In this document: piece by piece, positions 35,224 to 47,600 of the stretch
How the letters are laid out: every line of letters starts with the position of its first letter
Numbering within the stretch: position 1 is the first letter of the stretch
From: Breviolum minutum Mf 1.05b.01
Taxonomy: Eukaryota > Sar > Dinophyceae > Suessiales > Symbiodiniaceae
Reading direction: 5' to 3'
NCBI GenBank assembly: GCA_000507305.1
Contig: DF239636.1
Coordinates: 50,779-114,778 of the forward strand
Length of the DNA: 64,000 nt
Position numbers and translations under genes: made by a program
Notes under the pieces: model-generated
What the model was told of the DNA's origin: nothing
Seen by the model: only the letters and a program-made list of their open reading frames with translations
The model's database searches: none

Positions 35224-37248
35224 CATGGCAGCATCTTCCCGTCGCTGTTTTCTGGCCATTGGCATTCAGAACTACAGCAGTCCCCTTGACCAGTTGAAAA
35301 ATGCCGCTTCAGATGCGGCATCTGTGGAGACACTTTTTCAACAACTGGGCTACAGGACATGTGGCCCCAATGTGGCATGAATGATGTTTTTTTTTTTTCT
35401 TCGGCATACTCCAAGAGGGTCCAGGTGTTGGTTAAACAATCTCTGGGGGCAACAAACCGTTTGGTGATCCCCCTTTGTTTGGTGTACAGTCCGTTGCAAC
35501 CGTTACTTGCTATGCGAAGACAAGAACACCTCTGTTTTAGTTTCATATTCATACCATCATGTCTTTGCCCAGCCGCTGGTTTTTTCTCCACGTTGCAGGA
35601 CTCAATTGTCCTGTCATTTGTGCAATATTCAGGAGGTCCGTGATGCACTCCAAAAGTTTGGACAACTTGTTCGTGAGGATTCTCGCTGGAAAAACCAACT
35701 AGGAGCATGTTTCATCAAGCTGTTTGACATGGACGAAGAGTAGTGGGGTAGGAGCTAATGCCGGCTTAGGAACCGAGACACCTTGGACGTTTAGTAGGTC
35801 AAGTGTGAACATGAAAAAAGATGATAAGGTTTCATTCATGGTGTTTTTAAGCACATTTGCAAGCACAAGACACTTGCCAAGGACACAGAAGTAATCATCT
35901 TGTACTTGGTGGGTCATGGTATTGCAGTGAGTGGAAAGGCCAGATTACAATTACAAAATGCCAGCGGTCTTCATGATGGCTCTGAAGAAAATTCAGTTGA
36001 AGTCGACTATTTGCTGAATGAGTTGTTGAGCCTAGAGAGTCGTGCGAACTCCTTTGTGCTGATGATGAATGATTTCTGTCGCAGTGAGATTTGTCAAGAA
36101 GCTCAGCAGGGGAGTGTTGTGAAACTGGCAGCCAGGTCCAAAAGGCGGAAAAGAGAACATTTTTTGGGTGGTGGCAACTCAAAGATTTTTTGTTTTCAAT
36201 TCGGGGAAATGATCCAATTTGAGGAGCAAATTTTTCAGATGGGTTGGTTCAACCACCAAGCAGTTTTGTGTGTTTAACATGGGATTTTGTATGTATGTAT
36301 CCATTTTTGGGAGGTCTTGATTGTGACTTTCAGTAATCCACTTGTGTTTGTGATGTTTAAGTCTGGACATATAACAAACCCTGTAACATTTGAAAAAACG
36401 TAGGCAAAAATAGAAGCCCTGAGGAACCAGGAGAACCCAATCTTACGAGCTAACAGTGCTTGTGGCACTTCTGACGAATCAAGAGTGAGAGTTAATACGG
36501 TTGATGGACAAAAGTGTATATTTGGATCTATATACCCTCCACCCAGCAACAGTGACAAATGAAGGTTTATGGGGAGTCCCTACCAAAAGTGTAATACTCC
36601 TGGTGGTGGCTAGTGTGCTGGGTGGGGGGCAGATCCACTGTATGTTGTTTTGGTTTGTGTGGCAAAACATGCTTGTGATGATTCAAAACATGCTGATCAT
36701 TTTCATCCCTCCAACATGGGCCATATCGATTGCTGCTGGATTTTGTGTGTGAACATTACGTACTTGTGCCAGATTCTTCGACACAAAAATCTTTCAAACA
36801 GACCGTCCTTTCCAGGTGGCTTGAGCGTCGCTATGCCACTCTGTGGTCGACGGGTGCGAATCGAGATGCATATGATGGAGAGTTTTCGGATGGACGTGGC
36901 CCCTTTGCCAAGAGCTTGGTTTATCGCATTACTGACAGCAAGAATTTGAGCCTCGACAACTTGAGGGACCAACTTGCTGCAGATGTGTCTTTGTGGACAG
37001 AGAAGGGTCAACGAGTCCATATGTATAGTAGCAGCTTGGAAGGCGTCCCATTTTTCTTTGACCACCTGGGAAATGAGAGCACTGCAAGCACAGATTTGGA
37101 ATCTCGAAGCAGCCTCACATCTTTCACATCTGACAGGAATGACAGGAACCGTGCCAGATGTTCGGGCTATGACAGGAACTGTGCCAGATGTTTTGGCATA
37201 TCTCTACTTTGCATTGTGATTGTGGCAGCCCTCATAGCAGTTTCTTGA
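35224..37248 (+). CDS. Caspase-like (peptidase C14 / metacaspase-type) protein with C-terminal membrane segment
   Basis: A cysteine protease of the caspase fold. Exon 1 from the Met at 35224 reads RRCFLAIGIQNYSSPLDQL, then ASDAASVETLFQQLGY, the classic first strand and helix. A later exon near 35633-35710 gives EVRDALQKFGQLVRED. The next (about 35875-36150) has the catalytic His in ILYLVGHGI (codon 35915-35917) and the catalytic Cys in VLMMNDFCRS (codon 36077-36079). An exon at about 36402-36558 follows, and the last (about 36763-37248) has the small-subunit region YATLWSTGANRDAYDGEF, GPFAKSL, and the substrate-pocket strand MYSSSLEG. After a Ser/Arg-rich linker the protein ends in a hydrophobic span (ISLLCIVIVAALIAV) and TGA, so it is probably tail-anchored. 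Both catalytic residues are present. Substrate preference is unknown; metacaspases usually cut after Arg/Lys. Exon ends are partly approximate. Confidence 0.8.
36166..36260. mobile_element. Family D inverted-repeat element in a caspase-gene intron
   Basis: GGGTGGTGGCAACTCAAAG on the left and GGGTTGGTTCAACCACCAAG on the right; the left end closely matches the copy at about 55874. It starts almost directly after the coding frame that holds the catalytic Cys. Confidence 0.75.
37135..37200 (+). repeat. 30-bp tandem repeat in the last caspase-gene exon
   Basis: GACAGGAAC(C/T)GTGCCAGATG occurs twice in tandem 30 bp apart, after a shorter GACAGGAAT start. In protein this is a repeated DRN(R/C)ARC unit just ahead of the membrane span, adding four Cys. 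Confidence 0.85.
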
Positions 37249-37666
37249 CTATGTTTGTGTGACCACCGGGTTCCCCCCCAATTTTTCATCCAAGCTTGAT
37301 ACAGCATGCTTGCGTTGTTAATATAATATAGACTTGTTTCGTTACCACTTGACGCCTGCACAAGAATATGAGAAATAAAACAAGGGACTGTGAGGGAAAA
37401 CATGTGTATCAAGTGTCTTGCTCGAGAGCGGACGAAAGACGCACATGGAAAAGAAAGAAAACAACAAATTGTGATACAATGCTGACTTTTGTGTTTCCTT
37501 TTTTTTCCGGGGGGTTTTGGTTTGTTCCTTAAACCAGCATTCAGACAGCTTTTCAGTTGCATTTTTTCCAACAATTCCATGCCTCATTCCATGCTTGGAA
37601 CTGACCAATGTGCACAGGTCGTTGTTGTGCTTCTTCAAGGGCCTAAGCCTAACACGTTTCCAACAG

Positions 37667-38784
37667 GCCGGTTTGGTGACTGGTACAATGACGGGTCATG
37701 TAGTGTTACCTGTGGCGGAGGGTATCAAAAGCAAGAGCGAACTATGGAGGCCACAAGGGTGAAATTTGGGGACCTGCAAATAGCTGGACTTATACCAGTA
37801 CCCACCAGAAAACTAACATCCACCTAGGAAAAGGAAAATTATCTTCGAAAGTGCCTTGTTAGGAGATATGTTAGTTCCCTGGAGGGTACTAAATATGATC
37901 ATTTTTTTTTGCTCCCAAACTGCTACCGCTTGGCTTGTCGGATAGGGTCACTGTAAGAGCTTGAAACGCGTTGGGACAACGAATTTTGTAGGAAAAATGT
38001 GTGTGTCCGATTCACCCTCTCCACAGCAGCTAGTCTTCCCTGCTACTAAAAGTGATGATGGCAACTTCTCATCTTGGACGACTTTTGAAGTCCTGTATCT
38101 TACAGTCCCTGCTTTACAATTCATTTAACTTAGGTCTGATTCCAAATTTCGATGCTAAAGGGACACCCTTTCTTGGGGATATTGTGTACTCTTCCAACAT
38201 CCGTTTTGGTTTGGAACATTTTCAAGCCATAGGTGCTTAGATGTTTTGTCAACTCATCCATTCCGGATTCTCTTTTGAAAGCTTACCCAAACACCACCCT
38301 GGAGGATTGCCCAGCTTCACTGAAACGCACAGAAAAGAGGATGCAACGTTGCAACATGTTAGCCTGTCCAAGCGACTGTTGCTTCTTCGAAGACTGTCCT
38401 TTCCTGGCGGATTTGATGTGTAACGAGTCGTCTTGTCAGCCTTTCTTGAACATGACCGTGTGTGAATTTCCTGAGCCGGGCTCTGTGCGGTTCCCGAGTA
38501 CCGTGCAGGGACGCATGGTTCGTTGGACATTTCAACATTGGCGTAAGTCTTCTGTCACATTGCTAGATGAAGATTCTCAAATATTGTCCATCAACAAGTT
38601 GAATGAGAGTGCCAAGTGGAAGAGTGAGCAAGCTGTTTGTGAATGCTTGCAAGACTTTGCTGAAGTGATTCTAAGGAAAAAGTTTATTGCTTCTTGTGTG
38701 GACTTGCCACAGCCAGTGGCTGAGTATAAGGAGTCCAAAGATTTGCGCAGGCATGGTGCATTCCTTGCGCCAGCACAGCTGTGA
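37667..38784 (+). CDS. Cys-rich protein with a thrombospondin type-1 repeat
   Basis: A probable secreted or surface protein. The exon beginning near 37667 after CAACAG reads RFGDWYNDGSCSVTCGGGYQ then KQERT, the start of a thrombospondin type-1 repeat (WxxGSCSxTCGGG). After an intron of about 480 nt, the exon from 38241 (AG|A TGT) continues CFVNSSIPDSL, EDCPASLKRTEKRMQRCNML, ACPSDC, which supplies the later TSR cysteines, followed by more Cys-rich sequence (FFEDCPF, CNESSCQ, CECLQDF). The frame stops at 38784; another frame nearby (SCEHDCKNGCRW) suggests the last exon may end earlier and continue. No start or signal peptide was identified, so the 5' end is open. It follows the caspase-like gene on the same strand; whether they are one gene is unresolved, but the stop after the membrane span argues for two. 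Confidence 0.65.
37798..37890. mobile_element. Family C inverted-repeat element in the TSR intron
   Basis: AGTACCCACCAGAAAACTAAC on the left and GTTAGTTCCCTGGAGGGTACT on the right form near-perfect terminal inverted repeats. It lies about 40 nt after the first TSR exon. Confidence 0.85.
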
Positions 38785-38893
38785 GCATGATTGCAAAAAC
38801 GGTTGCCGATGGGTGGCTGGAGGGCAGCAGTTTTTTTCGGGGTTTCTTGTCATGGACGGGGTTTTCTCTACTTTGGCATTACTCCATCCCTTT

Positions 38894-38987
38894 ACAAGAT
38901 GGGCCCCTGCTAGTTACAAATGGAGTTATATATTTCACCCCGACAAGCTGAGTTATAACCTTGTAACTGGTAGGGGCCCATCTTGTA
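38894..38987. mobile_element. Family A inverted-repeat element
   Basis: ACAAGATGGGCCCCTGCTAG on the left is mirrored by CTGGTAGGGGCCCATCTTGT on the right; the centre pairs through TTACAAATGGAGTTATA and GAGTTATAACCTTGTAA. Confidence 0.9.
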
Positions 38988-39786
38988 TGAATAAGTGCTC
39001 TAAAGAAAAGGTTTTAATTTGAATGTGGAATCATGGAGTCACCACTGATTCATGATAATCAGCATGGGTCAAGAGGCCCAGCTATCCGAAAAGGTCATCA
39101 GTTCGTCGAATGTCATGTTCAGATCCTGGAGTACTGTTTGGACCAAAAAAACTTCTGTGTTTTTTCAACTATTGATGGCTGCCATGTCCCCAACCGTGTT
39201 TTCAAACGTTGGAGATTCAAAGGTTGGGTTTTTCCGGAAGTCGGAATCCTGCACGGAATGACCAGATGATTTCAATGATTTTGGGGTGCTTCATGTTGGT
39301 GTTCGCGTTTATGGGGTAAGATTTCCAATTTGACCCGCATTATTTTCAGATGCGGTGGTTCCACAAACGCGGACTCAAAGATTCTTCAACCCCTTGTTCC
39401 GGGATCAATGGTGAGCGGCTGAAAAGTATATCGGATTTGTTTCTTCATGGACAACAATTTCACAGTCACATACACCAGAGAATAAGATTGAAACCACCGG
39501 TCACCATCCATTAGTTGCAAACCCTGTTCGGAATTCAATGAAAAAATATTTTCTACCTCTAGCTGTAGGAGCAAGGAAGGTTCAACCTCGTTAAAGTGTG
39601 GGAACGTGTGACACTTGTTGCTTGAGCACAGCACACGTAGTTAGGCTGGTTCACCCCAATGTGGAGATGTTTGAGTAAACCATCGATATGAGCCACGCAA
39701 ATGTCCCCCTCAGAAGGTTACATTAGGCAATTTCACTACCCTAATGCAAGGATTATATCAAAATATCCCCTTATTGAGAATTCCTA

Positions 39787-39884
39787 CCCTTGGACCCCAA
39801 AACCATGAAAAATGAAGGTTTTAAACCCCCAATATATGGGTTATAACAACCCCTAAAAATGAAGGAACCGTGGGTTCCCATGGT
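39787..39884. mobile_element. Family H element
   Basis: It shares with 42531-42628 an ordered set of boxes: ACCCTTGGACCC, AACCAT near an AAGGTTTTAA box, ATATGGGTTATAA, and GGAACCGTGGGTTCCCATGG. The ends are imperfectly inverted. Confidence 0.8.
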
Positions 39885-40074
39885 ATGAACTATTTCGGTA
39901 TATATAGTTTCAGGAATCCCTTGGCCTTTTTCGCCTTCCGCGGTCGGCAACGATTCGCATGGCTGGGCCGTTTGCTTTCAGGAGATTCCACGTGACCCAA
40001 TGAAAGGCAGGTCTGTTTTGTCCCACAACTTGGGTTGAATGGAATCCAGTGATGAGTAGATGGGAGAGTATAGA

Positions 40075-40140
40075 TAGATATTGATATAGATATGGATCTT
40101 TATAATATATATACATACACATTTATATATGTATATGTAG
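40075..40140. repeat. TA/GATA-rich microsatellite
   Basis: Imperfect ATAGATAT and TATATACAT units. Confidence 0.75.
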
Positions 40141-41165
40141 GTTTGGTATAACTAACCTACTGAAATACTAGCCATATAGATATAGTTCGTTGTGAAAAAA
40201 AAAACGAAAAACGACAAGACGGCAAGCATTTGAGAGAACCATTCCATGGGTCTCCACTTTGGCTATAACGTGATGGACTCGATCATGGATTTCCCTAATC
40301 GTCACCCTTCCAATATTTCAGAAGTTACTCCCCAGTTCCCCAACCCCTCATACAAAAAGGACGTTTTACCTTCCAGAAAATCGGAAAAAAAAACGTGTGC
40401 ACACGTTTTTTTTTCAGTCAGATGACATCCCATCGTTTTTTATGACATAGATTTTTTTCATCCAAACTTCCAATCCGAACGATTGGGTTGTTTTAGGGCG
40501 TTGCCAGGGTGCTGAAACTTCCACGTGTCTTTCCTGCCGTGTTTTGGCTCGAGGCACACACTTCCTTTTCTTGACATGCCTAAAATGCAGCTTTTGGAAA
40601 GATATAAATCCAGCACGGAACTGCCTGTAAATTAAAGGTTTTTTAGGTGTGATGTCTTGTAGCCAGTGTTTTCTTTTGGGGGTCGATTGAATATATGAAA
40701 GTGCAAGAGGAATCAAAGAATGCTACACTTCTGCATGACAGAAATGGATGAACTTGCTACACTTCTGTGTTGGCGTCGTTTTCCAAAACATACTGGTATC
40801 AGTCATAGCAGCCACACAAGCATTTTGGAACCCCAAGCAGATATTTTTACAAAGCTTGTTTCACTTGGATGATTCTGTGAACCATTGCCTTCATAAGAAA
40901 CAGTTCGAAGCTACAACCAAAGATGCCATCCCATGGAACAAAATGCTTGGAATTTCGGATTGCAGGATCACAAGCGCATCAGTAACGTCTTCATGTAAAA
41001 AGACATGACGTTTTTGACGTTTGAATTGTTGGGAGGAGAATCTGCTATCTCGTGGTGTTTTTTTTAAAGCCATGTTGAACGCTCGAAAGGTGTTGTTGTT
41101 ATGGCGCCTCGGACATGTTTTTTTTTGGCCCTGCTGGAATAATTGCCGTGGAAGCAAACTTGTTG

Positions 41166-41328
41166 ATATGTGCCAGGGTCGAAACTCCTCGTATTTCCAT
41201 GTAATAGGGGATGGCCATCAACCGAATAGTAGGGGTTTATATACCAATTATAAGGATTCCTATTGACGGTGGGATTGGATGACCATCCCCAATATAAGGA
41301 GTTTAGACCCTGGTACATATGGTCGTTC
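41166..41328. mobile_element. Family G inverted-repeat element
   Basis: ATATGTGCCAGGGTCGAAACTC on the left pairs with GAGTTTAGACCCTGGTACATAT on the right; inside, GGGGATGGCCATC pairs with GATGACCATCCCC, and TATAAGGATTCC is shared with the other copies. Confidence 0.85.
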
Positions 41329-41508
41329 CTTCCCCTGAATTTCCAGGTTTCTTGATTTTTTCACAGTTTGTCAGGGGGATTTGTTCAGAAGGACTGATAG
41401 AAGAACTAAGTGTCAACCAGTTGAGATAGATCAAACATGGCAAGTCATCAGGAATATTGCTATTGAAATTTGTTGATCACCGATGTATAAAATCAGGTTG
41501 TCAATAGG

Positions 41509-41665
41509 ATAAACTACCAACCTGAACTGGTTTTAACGGAATTTTGAACCATCAACAATAAGACGGAGCAAAATTTCTTCAAGAAAAAACGAGAAAAACA
41601 CCTGAGATTCAGAATGCGAACCAATGAACCTTAGAAGTACTGTTGATGGACAAAATCCTGCTAAC
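41509..41665. mobile_element. Family B element with halves rearranged
   Basis: A right-half segment (AAACTACCAACCTGAACTGG to GAACCATCAACAATA) is followed 80 bp later by a left-half segment (TACTGTTGATGGACAAAATCC to CTAACCAGTTGAGG). The ends still form an inverted pair. Confidence 0.6.
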
Positions 41666-41814
41666 CAGTTGAGGGAACGGGAATCCAACGCTCCCCCGCC
41701 CCCCAAGTTGCCCCCAGACAAAAAAAAAGACACAACCATTTTTTAAATAGCTGGCACTCTTAGGAAAAAGGTCTTTGCAAAAAATCAATTCGAAACAATC
41801 GAAACAACCAGGTT

Positions 41815-41905
41815 CTTCAAAGTGACCTCGTTTGGATCCATAAGTGACCTTTTTAGGGGTTAAGTGACCTCCATTTGGGGGATCAAAAGGGCACTTTGAA
41901 GAAGC
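41815..41905. mobile_element. Unclassified short inverted-repeat element
   Basis: CTTCAAAGTGACCTC on the left and GGGCACTTTGAAG on the right, with two internal AAGTGACCT boxes. Only one copy was seen. Confidence 0.6.
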
Positions 41906-42530
41906 TGGAACATTTTGTTATCTTATTGTAACATTGAATCTCTCATTTTCACCAGCTCATCACTTCCGATTCCCTTTGTTTTTTTCACCATCCAAGGGTT
42001 TCAGCACAAGCTTTTCTCTAATGTTTCTCTCATCACTTCAGTGTCGACTCAGCCGTGGTGCTTTCCCCCAAATATTTTTTTTTGTTTGGCTTTGTCAAAT
42101 CACAAGGGCTTGGATCGAGACTTCTACAGAGAGAAAATCCAAGGGTGTACCATGCACCACACCTTGAAAAATGCCATTTCCTGGCCAAAAACTTGGTTTT
42201 TGGGTGGCTTTTGGCCTGGATTTCAGGTTTACAGTTCCATTGGTTCAGTCCAACTTCCAGTCAACGGAGCGGGCCGCGCTTTCTTGCGGGGTTGCAAAAA
42301 TGGTTGGGTTGATAGGTGGTGCTTGGGGTACGGTTTCTTTTTGGGGGGGAGAGATGTGGGCATGTTATATAATCCCCATCCAAAAATGGATTGAAATCCA
42401 TACACCTGTTTGTGGGGTTATATGACACCTGTTTATTGACAAGATGTTGGGTTGTCCCCAAATGGTGAAAACATGGAACATACTGTTCATTGACAAAATC
42501 CCTACGCCGGCATTTTTTTAAAAACCATGT

Positions 42531-42628
42531 ACCCTTGGACCCTGAAACCATTTAAATGTCAAGGTTTTAATCCCTACACATATGGGTTATAAACCCTAAA
42601 AATGCAGGAACCGTGGGTTCCCATGGTA
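42531..42628. mobile_element. Family H element
   Basis: Second copy of the element at 39787-39884, with the same box order and the same GGAACCGTGGGTTCCCATGG end. Confidence 0.8.
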
Positions 42629-42744
42629 GTTAGTCCAAATCATTCCAGGATATCAATCAAACCTCAACAACTTATATAACTTCGACAGATTTTGTCTGGA
42701 AGACTCGGCTTTTTTGGAAGGCTTGAGCCTATCTATCATTTTTA

Positions 42745-42838
42745 CATCCCTGAAGTTTAACAACGAGTTTTCGCCCCTGAAAAATGGTGCTTGGAATCTT
42801 TTAACGGGTAAACTCGCTGTTAAACTTCAGGGGGGTAG
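42745..42838. mobile_element. Family C inverted-repeat element
   Basis: CCCTGAAGTTTAACAACGAG on the left pairs with CTCGCTGTTAAACTTCAGGG on the right: a long terminal inverted repeat with one or two mismatches around CCCCTGAAAAATGGTGCTTGG. Confidence 0.9.
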
Positions 42839-43501
42839 CAAATTTGCAAGTTGTTTGCGCCTCTGTTTTGTACATGGTGGAAGCACCATCCAGCCATTCA
42901 GATTATTATATTTTTCTTCTTGGAAAGCAAAGTCATCATAGAAAGACTCCTTTTTTCAAGGCTTTGGTGTTGATTTTGCGTGTTGGAAAGGAACACTTTG
43001 TAAACCAATCGATACGGATCAAAACACCCACGGACCAATCATCTTTGTGCTACCTAGGCACTGCATTATGTGAATGGTGCGAATAGTCGTGTTCTTCATC
43101 TTGGTCATTTTTCATTTGGGTTTCATTTGGGTTTCATGATGTTTCATTCATGTGTATCTCAACTCCTCAATGTGGACCTGATTTTTATCAATCAATGACT
43201 AGTACGATTTTCGGAAGGTTTTCCAGTCGATGTCTTGGGTAGGTAGAGCACATATTGCCCTAGTAGTTCACTAAAAAGATCCACCCGAACATTGGGAATT
43301 TCCATTCATTGTCACAAGGATGTACACTCCCCAAGTTTTACGAATGGAACCTAAAAATGCTGGTTTCGGAAAAGGAATCTGCTATTGCAGACATGCCATT
43401 TTCAGATGAACCATATGTTAAATTCATTTTTCACCCACATGGGCTTGCACTGCGACCTGGTGAGATGGTATTTCCAAGTTCGGGTGCATCTCAGGGATCT
43501 G

Positions 43502-43609
43502 CTGTTGATGGTTCCGAAATCCTGCTATCCAGTTGATACTAGTAGGTAGTTTATCCCATATTTTATACATCCCAGGTGGTTGTTTGGGATTTCTGAACCA
43601 TCAACTGTA
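43502..43609. mobile_element. Family B inverted-repeat element
   Basis: TGTTGATGGTTCCGAAATCC on the left is mirrored by GGGATTTCTGAACCATCAAC on the right. Confidence 0.9.
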
Positions 43610-43756
43610 TGAATCTTCTCCCACCAGCTAGCAGCTAGCTTCTCTCCGCCATTTGCAAAGGAGCAAATTGGTCCATCTTCCACTTCAGCCCCAGGTTTTC
43701 TGGGATCGTTGAGAGGTGCAAAAAATGGGAGGGAGTCAGATTGTAGGGTCAAGAGA

Positions 43757-43905
43757 TGTCAATATGTGCTAGGGTCTTAACTCCCATGTGTTCCCTATGG
43801 TAGGAGATAGTCATCAACCCAAATGTTAATTAGGGGTTTATATTAACTCCTTATAAGTTATAAGGATTCCTTATCAAGAGGTGGGATGACCATTCTTTAT
43901 ATAAA
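43757..43905. mobile_element. Family G element
   Basis: ATATGTGCTAGGGTCTTAACTC at the left, GGTAGGAGATAGTCATCAACCC, then TATAAGGATTCCTTATCAAG and GGGATGACCATTC at the right, in the same order as 41166-41328 and 62135-62225. The right terminal repeat is lost. Confidence 0.75.
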
Positions 43906-44608
43906 TATATGTAGCTACTTTTGACGCCTAGGTCTCCTTGTTTTTTTTTTTGTCTTCCCATTTTTTTGACGCTTTATACTTGGGATGCGACAACCTTCTC
44001 TTCCGATCGGTACCCTAAATGCCACGGCATTTCGGACTATTTTTGAAGCTCGGCCTTTGGGTTCAATTTCTTTTGACACAACTGAAAACTGACATGGGAG
44101 AAACATTTTCAGGGGTGTAAGGTTTGGAAATTTTCAACAAACTGCCCAAGTTCCAAAAAATCAAATCATTCACCTGGGGGTGGTGAACATTTCATGTGAC
44201 GCTTCATCCTATTTTTTTTTGTTTTGGAAGCAAAAGACGGATGGTTTTCAAGAATCTATCGTCGAGGTCCCCTCGGATTCCGATGATGGGATCGGAATCC
44301 GAGAATCCCAAAGTCAACGTTTTTTTGTTTCGGCGTTCTAATGAATATGAATACAAATTCCACAAACCATGCCACCAAAAAAAACATGGTGTTTATTCGG
44401 AAGCCTGCGCCTGCGAATTTTTTTCCTATTTGAAAAGGGGGGTTGTTACCGTTCCCCCCTAAAATTCCGAGGGAGGACATGTTATATTGTTTGTGTTGGT
44501 TGGTGTTTTTTTTTCCCAAAAAAATCTCGGGAAAACCGACTTGGGTTGAAACAAACCAACTTGCCAAGTTCGTTGTTGGAACCTTGGTGGGGTGGGGACG
44601 GCCGGGAG

Positions 44609-47600
44609 GCCATGAGGCAGGCATCTATGCCTTGGCGGTGTCCGATCGTTTGGTGGCATCGGGCTCCAAGGTGGGGGGATGGGGAGGGTTTGGGGGTGAG
44701 TGAAGGTGGGGAAATCGAGGTTTTCTCCATTTTTTTCGGGGCTTTTTTGGGGGAATAGGGGGGGGGGAGATGAAAATAAAACCACAAAATGGATTTTTTG
44801 ATGAAAAGATGAATGCTCAACATTTTTTTGGTTGAGGATATCATATGAGGACGATCTGGCCGAAAGGACAAAGGAAAAAGATAGATAAGTAGCAGTTTTG
44901 AGCGATAGTTACAGGATCTTGTTTTTGGGTGGGACGCAGTCAGTCAAGAAGCGCAAACAAGTACCTAGCTTGTTTGAAGTGACGAAATGGATTGTGACGG
45001 ATACAACAAACTTTGCCAAATTACTTTGACCTTTTTGAACATAGCAACTGGAAAGAGATGCAAAAATACTCTACCAAAGCAATGTATTCAGTAAGCATAG
45101 TCATTCTTATCACAACTAGATTGTAAGCATAAAATGCAAATGGTAAGCAATACAACAATACAAAATCAAGTTCACTACAAGGTGGGCCCCTACCAGTTGT
45201 AAGTAGGGTTACAACCCCTATAAGTAGGGTTATAACCCCAGGTACCCATTTATAAGGCAACTTATAGGGGTTATAACTTCATTTATAACTAGTAGGGGCC
45301 CACCTTGTATCTAATATTTTTAGAAACAAAACCAACCAAGCTTGCTATTTGTCAAAGATGAGCCTGTAAGAGATAAAGCAGTGCTTTTGCCATGTCGATC
45401 AACACATACAGTATCCTTTTTCAACAAGCATCATCATGTTTGCTATTGGTTTGAAACATGAGCCACAAAAAAAAGGTTCTTACTTTCCAATTATACTGGT
45501 TGTTCAATAGGGATCCTTATCATTGCTTCTTATAATCTCCATATAGCCGTGTCGTATAGTCCCCCATTTACCCTAAACAGCGAGGATCATTTTGAATACG
45601 AAGTGTCAGTCGTGCTGCTAAATTGAATAGACCCTTTGTCTTTCTATGTCTCATTTTTTAAACATGCCTACACAGCTCTTTGCCCTTTCTTACTTTGTTG
45701 CAACGGTTTCATTTAACATCTACCTTATTCAGTATCATAAACTTACAGTATGTCATTTGTATTCATTTCTCTGTGTTGTTGAAAGATATATATTATATAT
45801 TTTTTTGTTATGGCAACCTTGAACATTTCTTGAGAAATGAGATGTAGCCTCATATATCTACCAATACTTTTAGGCGGACCCACCATTTTCTACCACAAAT
45901 TCCAAGCTTCGATGTTGCAATTTTAAGTCACATCTGAAAGGATTTGCCTTTCAATAGCTTGAGCTGATATGTATTGCAATTCCCTTAATCTGCCTTTTGG
46001 AAACGATAAACACATATTACCTATATACAGATTTATGAAATTTCTTGTTTAGATAATTTTCATCGTTTTGGATTTAGGATTTTCAACATCCAAAATGGCC
46101 TGGAATCTCCTGGTTTATCACCATTTTTCGTGACTCACACGATGATGCACATGTTGAAGCTGGAAATCCTCTTCACTACTGATTTCCACGAGAACTCAAA
46201 GTTATATGCCTAGTCTTGACCAATTACGTGGCATTGCTGATGCTAGTTATCTCAAATAGAATACATTTTCGAGAAAAATGCTATGTAGGTATGGAAAACC
46301 CCGTCGGACAGCTGAGTACAATCTGAAAAGGCAGGAATTCTAATGATAAAACAGAAAGAGCTAAAATAGATGGATGATTATGTTTATGTAACAAGAGTGA
46401 AACATTTAGGTAGAAAATGCTAGCATGAAGAAACATCCCGCAAAAAACAAACGCAATGCGAACCTAAAGGTAAGGATCACTATTCAAAAATATTCAAAAC
46501 AATATATAGATATACAGAACGCCTTTGAGACGCATTCGATGAAACATAGGAATTAAAGCATGCGCATCCAGACAGCTTTCGATTCGTCAACGTCACAAGT
46601 CACCACTATATCGTTTCATTCTGACAAGTCTAAAATTCTCAAGTTCCAGGGTCCAGCAACATCTTGAATTTCAAGCAAGATTTTCGTATGAAGACCCTTT
46701 TGCAGTTTCAAACATTTTTTATTTCCACCCCGAAAATTGGGGAAGATGAACCCATTTTGACTAATATTTTTCAGATGGGTTGGTTCAACCACCAACCAGT
46801 TGTTTTTCTGGTCATCATCCCCAAAAAAATCATGATAGCAATGTCACCGAAGATGGCCATGGTACGCGTCACCATGGCCATCCATCCATTGTCATCTCAG
46901 GATGGCAGCATTTTGACTTGGAATCTCACTGGTGCCACGCTACAAGATGCAGAGTCGGCCATGGAGACACATCAGGGGACCATGAGGCTATCACAGTGAT
47001 GGGAAGGGATGAAGGATGACTATATGTACACATATACAAAAGTATATAGGATATGTATATGTACATATGTAGAGGATGACTATATGTACACATATACAAA
47101 AGTATATAGGATATGTATATGTACATATGTAGAACATATATATACATATATGCTTTCTCTATACATATGAATATGTATATATACGTATACAAATGTATAA
47201 CATTGTATAACTATGGCTCACAATTCGGCAGACTTCCAGCAGCTGGAGAATTGGGTGCACTGAAAACATAGCCTTGAGTTTTTTGTTTATGTTGTACTCA
47301 AACTCTAGGGTTTGATGTATGATAGTCTGATATGTCAATCTGACATGTCGAAGGGTATGAACATCAACCGAACATTAGAGTGTGGAATTTGATTACAAGT
47401 TGCGCAGCTGTCATGACCCTTATAACTTTACATGAGCAATAAAAAAAGGAACCCTAGTTGTTTAGGGTATATAGGGGGATGAAATACTACACAGCTATAT
47501 CCCGGTTATTTCATAAACCATGAAATAAGAATTCCCTTCATTAAACAACCAATATTTCATGGTTCAAGCCTCCGGGACCCCCGTTTTTTTTTTTTCGACC

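Larger units (their letters stand above)
38785..44608. other. 5.8-kb stretch without a confident gene, rich in palindromic elements
   Basis: It holds at least seven inverted-repeat elements (families A, H, G, B, C, one unclassified) listed separately. Possible small plus-strand exons occur near 39050-39260 and 44235-44325 (TDGFQESIVEVPSDSDDG, acidic), the latter a candidate 5' exon of the WD40 gene. The minus-strand frame at 40716-40414 is not convincing. Nothing else is recognised. Confidence 0.5.

Noticed and set aside
40414..40716. Minus-strand frame of 100 codons
   Set aside because: No motif, wrong strand for the block, and no neighbouring exons with the same direction.
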